Origin: Callipepla californica brunnescens
Taxonomy: Eukaryota > Chordata > Aves > Galliformes > Odontophoridae
Direction: 5' to 3'
Assembly (NCBI GenBank): GCA_023055505.1
Contig: JALIRH010000023.1
Span: 8,128,423-8,192,422 of the forward strand
DNA: 64,000 nt
Below, piece after piece: positions 1 through 9,884 of this stretch. The notes under the pieces are model-generated. The model was not told the origin of the DNA and made no database searches. It worked only from the letters and a program-made list of their open reading frames with translations. Position 1 is the stretch's first letter, and every line of letters starts with the position of its first letter. The translations under genes were made by a program, and so were the position numbers.

Positions 1-1059
1 CCTTCTTGCCCACGTATTTACAGAGCACAGTAACACTCTCCCATGGTAATGCTTTTGGAAGGCCACAAGGTCCATTTGGAGACATTCCCTCTGGACTTTG
101 TACACTTATTACTTCTGTGAGGAGCATGAGGCAAACTGACAGCAACAGTATAACCACATTTCAAAATAATATGTGCACAGAAGATTTTTCAGTTTTAAAA
201 ATCTGTGATGGTGCAAGCCTTAGTATGGCAGGCTTGACAGCCCTGCAGAAATAGAAAATAAATAGAAATAGACTTCAAAGTTTTATGAAATTCAGTGTCC
301 TTGATTGTCCAAATAACAGCAAGAGTACCTGACTGAAGTATAATAACATAACAGCATGAAAGTGTGAACTGGCATTTAAGATTCAGATTTAAAGGAAGTA
401 AATATGATACCAAAGATTTTTAAGCCTTTACTTCTAAGCTGCAGCAAGCCTGCAAGCCTTTTTTTTTTTTTTTTTTTTTTTTGCTGCAATGCTGAGCAGC
501 AAAATAATGACATCTCAAGGCTTATGCACAGCAAAGAAAGTCCCAGAAGCCGGTTGACTCAGCAGTACCTGATCAGAGTGCTAGCTGAGCTGTGGAAATA
601 TCACTGCCATGAGGAATTAAGTGCAGAGGCTCTGTCAGATTTTGTAAAGTTTTCTGTGCCATTTGAAAAGGGCACTTGGAGAAGAAGTAGGCTGGCTCCT
701 AATTTTAACTTTTGACTAATTTAGTTAAATACATCCCTGGTTTGCTTTGTTGGATGTGAACAGGCATCCCAACAGAGTAACTTAAAAAAAAAAAAAGAAA
801 TTCTTCTCTTTAATATCAAGTATGTGGATATCAATGTCTACATGTTGATCTTTCGAGCAATAAAACAATTTCAGTTGTTGTTAAAAATATGTCCCTTTGT
901 GTTATCTTCTGAATTAACAATCTCTTGTTGCATTACAAGATGGATATTTTATCTTCTCAGACCTGTCCTCTCCCTGATCAAGACCTCCTATTTCTACTCT
1001 TATCTTCTCAGAGATTTCCAACCTGTAAAAATCCTCTAAAATTTCTGAGTTTTTCCTTG
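1..1059. other. Unassigned AT-rich DNA with a T24 run
   Basis: No recognisable gene or transposon. The stretch contains a T24 homopolymer at 459-482 and an A13 run near 783-795. Short open frames on both strands have no recognisable domains. There is no AATAAA on the minus strand just upstream of the T24 (read as poly-A), so it does not look like the tail of a processed pseudogene. Confidence 0.6.
459..482. repeat. Poly-T homopolymer (T24)
   Basis: Uninterrupted run of 24 T residues, read directly. Probably a length-variable mononucleotide microsatellite. Confidence 0.95.
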
Positions 1060-1154
1060 AATCACAGAATCAATGATGGTAGAGGTTGTAAGGAACCTCT
1101 TAGATTGAGTCTAACTCTGCTAGAACTGGTTCCTTGCAGCAGATTTCACAGGAA
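1060..1154 (-). mobile_element. CR1 LINE, 3'-end fragment
   Basis: On the plus strand the fragment opens with 'atcacagaatca', the reverse complement of the CR1 octamer tail. It continues with a degenerate 'gaggttgtaaggaacctct' block and ends near 'cagatttcacaggaa', all in the order expected for the reverse complement of a CR1 3' end. It is heavily diverged and strongly 5'-truncated, as is usual for CR1. The right boundary is approximate. Confidence 0.75.
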
Positions 1155-3324
1155 ATGAATGATGAATGTTTAATCTCTCTCAATTCTCTCTCACTTCTCT
1201 CTGACTGTCATGACTTCTCTCTTCTTTCCAGGATCATTGGTACAGTTGCTCAATTTCAATATCCCATCTTCTTCATTCCAGACTACTCCTCTAAAAACTT
1301 CAGGCCTGAATTTTAAGTATTTCCTCCATACAAAAGTTGTCCTTGTAGGCCACTATCACTCAGCATACTTTGGAGATGTTATCCGCCTGCCTTCCCCTGA
1401 AGATGGACTCCAGAGATCATTCGTGCAATTTACGTTGTTAGTTGTCACAGCTTTCAAGCAGACTAACAAAAAAATGTGTCGTTTTGTCTTTTTCTTTATC
1501 TACTTTCTATTTTCTGTTTACTGTATGTTTTCTTGTCCATACCACGATTGCGTTTTTTTTTCTTTCTTTCTTTTTTTTTTTTAATAGATAATAGATTTTA
1601 ATTCATTTTACAAGTCTGATGCAAAATGCATATTGTTGGAATGTGACTCTGACTTTGCCACTGTTTATAGAATTGATGATCTTTAAGCATGCTCTTTTTT
1701 AACATAACTTTTCAAGTTTCAACCACTGTCAATTTTAGTGCTTTATCAGCATCTGTGCCTTGAACTTGACTGTCAAAAGAGTCTAACAGGAAATATGTCT
1801 CTTTTTTTACTGCAACAGAGCCCAGAATATTCCCTTTTCTGATGGTGCTTCGTGGTCACATAGTAGATTCTACCTTTAACTACAAACCTTGTTTTTCTCT
1901 ACATTATAGAATGCTTTAGAGGTGTAATATAATGACCTTCCAATTGTGCTCAGATGTGCACAAAGTAGGTTGAGATTTTCAACACAATGGTTGATACATA
2001 TTCTTTGCTGCTTGAATAAAATTTGCCCAAATTGCTTTTGAGAAGCTGAGCATCTGAGTGCTGCAGCTTTTACTGCAGCCATGGGACAAGGAGAGTTCAG
2101 AAGCCAAGTATTAATGCTGGTTTATAGGTTTGTTTACCACTCTTATTCCCGAAGTAGGTTGTTAGTTCAAAGGAAGTGCTTTACAAAATATGAAGTCTAA
2201 AGAAAAACCAGCCCATAACAATGGCCAGGCCTGGGCAGCTTCCCCTGGAAGTCCTCAGGCAGCCCGAGGGATTTCCCCACCATCAAGGAACCACTGCTAT
2301 ATCTCCAATTTGTCATAGCACACTTTCCATTCCTCTTAAATACATTATTCACTATTGAATCACATAGAGCACCTAGAAGAACATAGAGGGCTTAAGGATG
2401 TGGAGACTTGATTTCTACTGGCCACTTTTACTGATGTGCACTATAAGGTCAACAAAGTGATTTAGGTCCTTAGTCTTGCTCCAGGATGTCCTGAAAGTGT
2501 TTCCTTCACTTACAGGCAACGAAGTGGTCCAGAAGCAAGATTTGCAAGTAACAAAAGTGGAGAGAGCAACTGAACAACCTCTGTTTCCTGTTTTCTTTTA
2601 TACTGTGATGTTGTGTTTATTTTTTCTCATGTTTCCTTTTTACTGGGGGACAGAATGAGGAAACAAAACTGATTGTAATATAAATGGGGAACTAATCCTT
2701 GGTTTTGACCCGTGCAGCTGAATTCATCCTTAGCACTGTTCATGACATGAACAGAGCCCTTCACATTGATTACTGCTGTTTAGTGATTGCTGGTCCATTT
2801 ATTACCCTGTATCTACTATTGCTTTTGAAAAAACCTTAATAAACTCACCACAGGAGATTTGCACTGTGTATCTTAGTGCATATTTTTCCCCTATATTTTC
2901 TGGGTTTTGATTTCTAAGCCTATTACACAGGATCTGGAATTACTGCAATGCTGGCGCAGTTGTGTCACTAACATATGCCTCTTGAATGGAGGAACAATGT
3001 GCGCAACCCAAAGAGCAGAGGAACGGAAATCTTCAGGAGCAGATGAATAGCATTATGAAACTCTCCTTCAGAAATGAAAGACCAAATTCTTCATGCACGT
3101 CTTGTGCAGCCAGATGGATGCAGGCAAGCATTTAGGCTCTTCTCTGTAGGGCACTCATGCTGAGTGTGCATTACACATTGTAATAGTTGAAATGCTGTAA
3201 TTGTTTACCTCAGAAATGCTGAATTTGGTTTCTTTATGAGCACTCGCAGCACGTTGTTGTTGCTAGGTAAGCTTGTAGATGTTTTTATAGGGAGAATGTA
3301 GGAAGTTAAGTATCATAAGGCATG
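1155..3324. other. Unassigned DNA with CT-rich tracts
   Basis: CT-rich sequence at about 1170-1230 and a pure pyrimidine run of 30 bases at 1553-1582 (T runs with a TTTC repeat). No transposon or gene is recognised in the rest. A slightly GC-richer patch near 2220-2290 has no open frame of note. Confidence 0.55.
1553..1582. repeat. Pyrimidine tract with TTTC repeat
   Basis: Thirty consecutive pyrimidines: T8, three TTTC-like units, then T12 or more. Simple sequence. Confidence 0.85.
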
Positions 3325-3372
3325 AATAGAATCACAGAATATCCTGAGCTGAAAGGCACCCAGGAATTTTTT
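3325..3372 (-). mobile_element. CR1 LINE, very short 3'-end fragment
   Basis: The plus strand reads 'atagaatcacagaatatcc' followed by 'tgagctgaaaggcaccc', matching the reverse complement of a CR1 terminus (octamer tail, then the block that corresponds to 'gggtccctttcaaccca'). Only about 48 bases are recognisable. The following 100 bases do not extend the match convincingly. Confidence 0.65.
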
Positions 3373-3457
3373 GTATATAGATGAGCCTGGGTGACTGGCA
3401 CAGGTTAGGAGAGGCCTCAGGCCAGCTGGTGAAGAGCTATTTACCACCAAAGCCTAT

Positions 3458-3482
3458 CTTTACACAGGGAAGCTGTGTAAAG
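3458..3482. repeat. Perfect inverted repeat (10-bp arms, 5-nt loop)
   Basis: Left arm 'ctttacacag' (3458-3467), loop 'ggaag', right arm 'ctgtgtaaag' (3473-3482). The arms are exact reverse complements. It lies about 85 bases after the short CR1 end. No T-tract follows that would suggest a Pol III unit. Confidence 0.9.
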
Positions 3483-4445
3483 GGAGAGAAGAGGAGAAGT
3501 GTGTTAGGTATACAGCATAGAGGGGGCAGCATCCTGGTATGGTAAGTGTAGGTGTTTTGTTCCATCAGAAGAAAACTGTGATCCACAGCCTCTTGCAACA
3601 GCAAAACAAAGGCACTGGGAACTTGCTGGTAGAGTACACCTCAGAATAAGGTTCCACACAGGTTTTGAGAACCTTCAGATGGTGCAAAGCCTTCACCTTA
3701 AGCCCAAGATCTCTCTGAAGAACACTGAGTACTGCAACATGGCTGCGAACAGTGAAAACACTTACAGATGTCAAAGATTAAACTCTTCCACAGCTGCATC
3801 ACATACTGTGAATGCTGAAGGAAATAAAAGGAAGAAAAATGAGTAGTCAACATACTTAGAGAAATTTAAATGCTTTTATTTCAGCTGTCATGAACAATGT
3901 ACTTATTGCAAAGGACAAGTGAAACACTTTACAGATAAGGACCGTAACAGAAAAGTATAGCAGGAGTTAAAAAGAAATCTCTGCTTTAAAATTTACCAGA
4001 TTTGGATTTGTAAATCACTGAGAGTTAAAAAATATGTTCTGCATGACAGCACTTTACAAATGCTCTTCTCAGAGAAGAGAGGCACTTCTAAACTATCAAA
4101 TTAAAATCATGGATACCAAGCAACATAAATTCCATGCTCTGTTAAAACTTGAAGTTTTAGTTCTATAATCTTACTGAAAATCGAATTTTGCATTATAATT
4201 TGTGTTTTTAATTAAAATTGTTATAAAATTAAAAATCAATCTGATTTCTAGAACTCCAGGTGACAATTTAGTGTTCAGTATGCTGGAAAACATTTTCAAG
4301 TTACGTTTATCTCATAAACAGAAAGACTAAGACAGTACTGGGGAAAGACAGTTCATCAAGGGATTCAAAAATAGATGTTTTTATTGTTGTCTATTTTGGG
4401 TTAGTGTCCCAGAATTGTGTGACATAAACTGCCTTAGCTGCCACT

Positions 4446-4515
4446 ATTTCCATGAGGTAGGAAATGTTTATAGCAAATCTATTACAGGGGAAGAAACAGA
4501 AAAGTAACACAACTC
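4446..4515 (-). mobile_element. Possible MIR SINE fragment
   Basis: The plus strand has 'ccatgaggtagg', then an AT-rich stretch, then 'attacaggggaagaaac'. This follows the order of the reverse-complement MIR core ('..tgaggtagg..attttacagatgaggaaac..'). The match is short and diverged. It could be chance. Confidence 0.35.
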
Positions 4516-7500
4516 TAATTTGTCTTTATTATGGAAAAATCTCATTTTTGAGTCGCTTTGATGTGACCCCATGACAAACCCCATCTCTGCCACAGGAAGT
4601 CCCACCCTGGTGAGCACACAGTGGTTTATGGACCAAGGCATGATACACAGCTCTTCGTATGCACTCTGCATCAGCACCACCACCACTGTGAGGTGAACTT
4701 TGAAAGTGACTTCTCAAGTTTTGCATCCAATCCCTAATTAACTAAGCATAATTTTTGCCCTTAGTACTAGAGCTGGTGAGAATCTGACGTACACAATAGA
4801 AAAGGTGCAAAAAACTTTGTCTAACATGAATAAATGGCCAATACTGCAAAACACAGCTTCAAGTGAGCTGAGAAATGAGATACAAAGAAAACAATCCAAA
4901 TTAAGGCTAAGTACAAAGACATACTTTTGTGGATTTTTTTTCAAATGATTTTAGCGATGATTATTTTGGTTCATTATTATAGAAACAGAGAATGATGAGT
5001 TATGATAAACAACAGCAGAAAGAATAGTTGTAAGGTTTGCTTTTGTAATGTTTTCTTACCTGTGCATTTCATGCACTTGTTAAGCATATTCATAACTACT
5101 GTAATGATGATAACAGTTGGCTTAGGTCATCTTGATTTCATTTGTGTAGCAAGAGGACCTGCTGTTGATATTCAGGGGCTGGCTGAAACAGTAAGTTGTA
5201 AAGATGCACGAGAGAAAGAAAGAGTGGTTGGAAGGGGTCTAAACATGAAGGATAGTAATGAGGCTTGAAGAGCTCTAGAAAACAAGTGTTAAGAGAAGTA
5301 AAAGGATATGAGAATTCACTTAGTTTAATGAACATATGACTAAGGGGAAACTGATGATCATCTTTATACCAAATAGTAGTTGAAGAAAGAGAAGAATAAA
5401 CATAACTCATAGTAACTTTCTGTCTGCAGTAAATTAGAAAGTTATTATGAGTTCATACCACCTTCTGAAGAATATGATGGGATTTAAATATGAGGAAAAT
5501 CTAATGGGCTTAAAGGATTGATAGGTATTAGGATCTATGTTTTGTTTTGGGAAGTGCTGAAATACCAATCAATACCATGAGTGATTTTTGAAAGCATGTT
5601 AAGAAAACGTGCATGTAGAAAGGCTTATATGTAGTTGACTGTGCCTTTAGGTAGCAGTATGAATAACAGGATATCCTTACAACCCTGTTTTTAAAAACCT
5701 GAACCTATGAAGGATCACTTCCATAAATAAGGTCAGATCTGTTCTGCTTGTACAACAAGATCTGACTTTTGTGTAGATAGAATACTTGCAGTTTTACTGA
5801 AACTGAAGTTTTATAGATTCAGTAAACAAAGCTGAAGTCCTGGTCACTTCAAAACTATTCCTTTACCAATCATAAAAATTTATTTGACCTGAGTAGTGGT
5901 AGGATTTTACCAGCCTTTCAGATCTTGCACTTGGAGTTTACTGTGTCATCAGAATCCATTCACAATAATGCAACCTTTATTCACATTCATTTTCACAGAA
6001 CACAAAATCTGCTGACAATCTGAAAAGACGAATGCGAAAAGCATCAAGAATAAAGTAAACCTTTCCAGGTTCACCTCAGCGTGGCCTGAGCAGTGCTGAT
6101 GAATTGACAATGAGATGTTAGGGTTGTGGTTAACTGCAGCATGACGTTGCTATGAGAGGATGACTCTTTCTACTACCCTTGCCCAGCACAGAAGACCTAG
6201 TGGGGTTGCTGAAGTACAAATGTACATGCCACTTTAGTCTGAAAGATGTCAGGAGTGTATGGTCTCTTTATTCTGTGAGACATTTCAGTTGGCTGAAACA
6301 AACAAGTTTCTAGAATGTTTTTGTTTAAGGATAGCAGGAACACCATGCATGGTTTCGAAGAAATTCTGACCATACTGAGCAGAATACGTGAGGAAAGACA
6401 GCCCTTAAGAACAACTTCCCCCAGTGCCTCCCCCTTGCCAGGACTGTTTCTCTTAATCCTATAGAAAGGGTAAATCATGCCCAAATCAGCATTCATGATG
6501 CATATCTGTAAATTATGAAATTATCTATGGACAGAGAGTGATAACGATAACAACCTTAAAAATGATAATGTCATAGGCTAAATGCCTCCTCAAGAGGCTG
6601 TCAGATTTGTTTCCAACATGAAAAAGTTTCTCCACTCCCTGTCTATTTGAGGCCCATAAGTCACAGTGTCATGGGTTTCTGTAGGACCAGCCACTGCTGA
6701 TGTGAGAAGCACTGTCTGATGGCTTTGGGATTTGAGGCTGGGGCTGAAGTTGCTGGGGTGCAGGAACATCATCCTGCTGCTGCTGCCCTCTGTGAGTTGC
6801 AGCCAGAACTGAACTGCTGACACTGAGATGAAGGCCTGCCATCATCTGATCTCTCCACTACCAAATTACCACAGTGGCACACTGCATTTTATGTCAATAG
6901 CTATTTTATTTTTCAAAATTGAGAAAGATATAAGTACATTGTTCTCTGAATTCTCGATGCCCAGGGTAACCTAGCAACTCCTGATCTTATGTGTCATGCA
7001 GCAGCATGCCACTCTGCTGCAGATTCATGTTAACAAGCAAGCAGGGAGCATTTCACTTGCATATGATTCAGCTGAACTCAGGGCTCTCCTTTAATTTCCA
7101 AAATGACAAGGGTCCAGGCTTCCTCACACCTCACCCCTATTATTGTCTGGTCAGGAATGGTTTTATTCTCTTTCTTTTGGGCAACTCTCACTATCCAAAG
7201 GCTCTCAGTGTTCACTGGAGCTGAATAGCTGAAGATATGTGCATGGGATTGGTAGCCTACAGCACGCTGCAAGCAGGTAATTGCTGGAAACATGAGAATA
7301 TATTCAGAAGCACATCATGCAAAATAAGAAAGTTGAAAATGTACCTGCGGAAAGAGCCTTCTGGGGAAAACTTAATGCATGGAGTGCTCTCAAGAGTGAA
7401 ACAGTAGCACTGCACACCTTCTCCCTAATGGCTAAGTGTGTGGGTGAGACTCCTCCCAAAGTGCTGCTTGTCTCCCTCAGTTTTCCACCACCAAGGGCCC

Positions 7501-7957
7501 TTCTTCAGCTGTGTGAGATGTCCTCACGGCTGGTAAGAGGGAAAGAGGTGCCCAATCTGCTCCATTCCTCGTGGCTGTCCTGATGGGATCTTGGGTGCTG
7601 CGAGGTTGGTGTGTGGGTCTGCAGTGAGGATGATAAGAAAACTGAACTAGCATGGGCTCTCCAGCTTTATATATCACCTGGGAGTTGGAAACTTTTACTA
7701 GTAGCTGCTGGAGTGTATGAGTAAGTTACAAGTAATTCAGAAGGGGTATAGGAGCATTTTACGTGCAAATGTTCAAGTGATCTTCCAGTGGCATAAGAAA
7801 CCACAACATCTCTCTGAAAAAATAGGTGGTAATCTTGTCTGAAGGAGTGGCTTAAGTATTTTCTTCTATGTGGTTCTTGGTTTTTGAGTTTTTAATTTAA
7901 TAGGTTTTTGTTGTTGTTCATTTTTTCCCTTACATCAGTAACAAATACAAGACAACT

Positions 7958-8090
7958 GGTATGACTTCAGCAAGGGCAAATCCTTTCTGACCAACCTGGT
8001 GGCCTTCTGTCATGGTGTAACTGCATCAATAGACAAGGGAAGAGCCACTGATGTCTTCTGTCTGGACTTCTCTAAGGCCTTTGATGTTTC
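7958..8090 (+). mobile_element. CR1 LINE fragment, reverse-transcriptase domain
   Basis: A single open frame from 7960 to 8088 encodes part of the CR1 ORF2 reverse transcriptase. Readable blocks are [12 protein letters not shown], then DKGRATDV, then LDFSKAFDV. The DFSKAFD block is RT motif A, which contains one of the catalytic aspartates in non-LTR reverse transcriptases. There is no stop codon within the fragment, but it is cut off on both sides: no CR1 sequence precedes about 7958, and similarity ends right after motif A. A pyrimidine tract starts about 45 bases downstream. It is a dead remnant with no 3' end, so it was truncated by later deletion or rearrangement rather than only by 5' truncation at insertion. 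Confidence 0.9.
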
Positions 8091-8133
8091 AGTGAATACC
8101 TCTGGCACTGTTGAATTTCTCTGAATACTTGTG

Positions 8134-8221
8134 CCCCCATCCCTTCCTCTCTCCCTCTCTTCTGCCCCTCCTCCCTTCCTTCATTCCTTCCTCCTCCCCT
8201 CCCTCACTCCTTGACTTCTCT
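8134..8221. repeat. Long polypyrimidine (C/T) tract
   Basis: About 88 bases almost wholly C and T on the plus strand, with runs such as CCCCC, TCCCTTCCTCTCTCCC and CCTTCCTTC and only a few purine interruptions. The complement is G/A-rich and has several G3-G5 runs with long loops. Candidate triplex (H-DNA) or loose G-quadruplex former on the minus strand. Confidence 0.9.
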
Positions 8222-8474
8222 GTGATCTGTAAGAGGATTAATAAGTGATTTGCAAGAGTATTACTTCTCATCAAGCCTTACATTCAGAAGAGAGGATGCC
8301 ATTCCTTGGTAAGAACAAACTCAAACGCCGCTCACATCGGTCCACCCACCTGTACCCTCCAGGCTCCTTCACCAAACTGCAGGGAATGTTCCTGGCATTA
8401 AATGGATACATTAAGTAGGAAGTACAGGCTCCCTTCCAGTGAAAAAGAGAGGACATGGTATTAAGTAAATCCAG

Positions 8475-8497
8475 TTTTTTTTTTTTTTTTTTTTTTT
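8475..8497. repeat. Poly-T homopolymer (T23)
   Basis: Uninterrupted run of about 23 T residues. No polyadenylation signal at the right distance on the minus strand. Confidence 0.9.
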
Positions 8498-9419
8498 AAT
8501 GTAGACAAGGGCTAGGAGACATGCTATATAGGAAATAAAATATAGTGCAATTTCTCTTGCAGTTTGTCTCATTTTTAAGACATTCTGCTCATGAGAAACT
8601 GAGATCTTGAAAAACTCTCAAGCCACTAAGTACATCTGCAAAACGATATGAATCTTTTCTCTGTGTTTCAAACTAGGGCGAATTAGTCCCATGTGTATAC
8701 TGAAAAGTCAATGCAGTGGAAGTTTTGCAGGTGGATATGCTAGTTCAGCTTTTGACTGCTGAATCTTGGGTATTGAATTAATGACTCTGTGATTTGCTAA
8801 GTCACAAATGTATTTTTCTTATCTTTCACACCCTTTCACATTGTGAAGCAGAACCAGCTGGGAGGCAGACTTTAAAACAAGCTCACACAGAACATTACTG
8901 TTTGTTGTACCTCTTTTTGTCAGAAAGGCAACTAAAATGAAAATTACTCTTTTCCTAGAGAATAAAACATGCACAGATGAAATAATTAAAAAAAAAAAAA
9001 AAACAACAATTAATATTTATCAGGTTCTGTCAATCTTAAACCAAGTAATGCTGATACTCCTAAACATGTATAACCCCCTCATTTCTTCATTTTCTGTGTA
9101 TGTTTCACAGTATTTACCAGAAAATTCTTGTGCAGAAACTGTTGTTTGAACAGTAAGGAACTATACAGTGACCACTGCAGCACACCTTTTGTTAGTTATA
9201 TTCATTGCTATTTAACATTCATGAAATTTGGGATGTATCGTTTTTTCTGTCCACCTTTCCCAGTAACACATTCATTTTTTATTAATCAGTGTATATCTCC
9301 TCAACAATCTCCACATAATAGGTAGCAGTGAGTATAAATCCCATGTTGAGATTCTGGATGATTTCGTACCATTTAAAATTCACTCCTTTCATGTTTTTTT
9401 TTTTTTTTTTTCTCTTTAG

Positions 9420-9492
9420 ATCCCTTCCCATTTGGATGTTGTGCCTAATAACAGTGAAACCATCTGTTTCCTGAATTGAAGCACAGCCATAG
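9420..9492 (+). other. Candidate non-coding exon (splice signals only)
   Basis: A long T-tract followed by 'ctctttag' (ending 9419) is a strong acceptor. At 9493, 'atag' is followed by 'gtaagg', a near-consensus donor. The 73 bases between would be an exon of normal internal size. All three forward frames contain a stop, so it could only be non-coding or untranslated. Splice-like pairs occur by chance in AT-rich DNA, so this stays a candidate. Confidence 0.15.
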
Positions 9493-9802
9493 GTAAGGGA
9501 AGCTTTAGCATGGTGGCAGTGCCATCATGGCACACATTCTTCTGCCTTGGTACAGGCTCTAGAAGACACCAGCTTCACATGAGTTTGTCTCTGTGCCATC
9601 CACTTGGTTCTATTTGGGATTTTTATACATTACCAGTATGGATCACATGCCTACTGGAAACAGCTTTCATGTCAGATTTCATCAAGGGATTGAACCAGAG
9701 ATGCTGAGATGCGACTGCTTCCCTTCACAAGTATTGACTTGTATATATGTGCCTTCTTTATAAAGATTTCTTTCCTTTCAACTTTCCATATAGTCTAGTG
9801 GG

Positions 9803-9884
9803 AAGCATTTGTGGCAGGTGGACGGTTGGACTAGATGTCCTTAGAGGTATTTTCCAACCTTAATATTCTATGATTGCATGATCT
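9803..9884 (+). mobile_element. CR1 LINE, 3'-end fragment
   Basis: Reads 'gtggcaggtggacggttgg', then 'actagatgtccttagaggt', then 'ttttccaaccttaatattc', then a degenerate octamer tail 'tatgattgcatgat'. This is the CR1 3' terminus in sense orientation, 5'-truncated to about 80 bases. Confidence 0.85.

Larger units (their letters stand above)
3373..7957. other. Unassigned AT-rich DNA
   Basis: Contains a 10-bp perfect hairpin at 3458-3482 and a possible MIR fragment at 4446-4515, listed separately. The remainder looks single-copy. Open frames here (up to about 99 codons, minus strand near 6.2-6.5 kb) have no recognisable motifs. A block at about 6590-6830 is somewhat GC-richer, but I cannot assign it to a repeat or an exon. 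Confidence 0.5.
8222..9802. other. Unassigned DNA with homopolymers
   Basis: Contains T23 at 8475-8497, an A-run at about 8986-9003 and a T18 run at 9394-9411. The last forms part of a strong 3'-splice-site-like sequence (see 9420-9492). No transposon is recognised. Confidence 0.55.

Noticed and set aside
7481..7532. 52-base exon between 'tctccctcag' and 'ctg|gtaagagg'
   Set aside because: Short, with one frame open but no recognisable peptide. Such pairs are common by chance.
8288..8308. 21-base micro-exon before 'ccttg|gtaagaac'
   Set aside because: Too short to judge and without supporting context.
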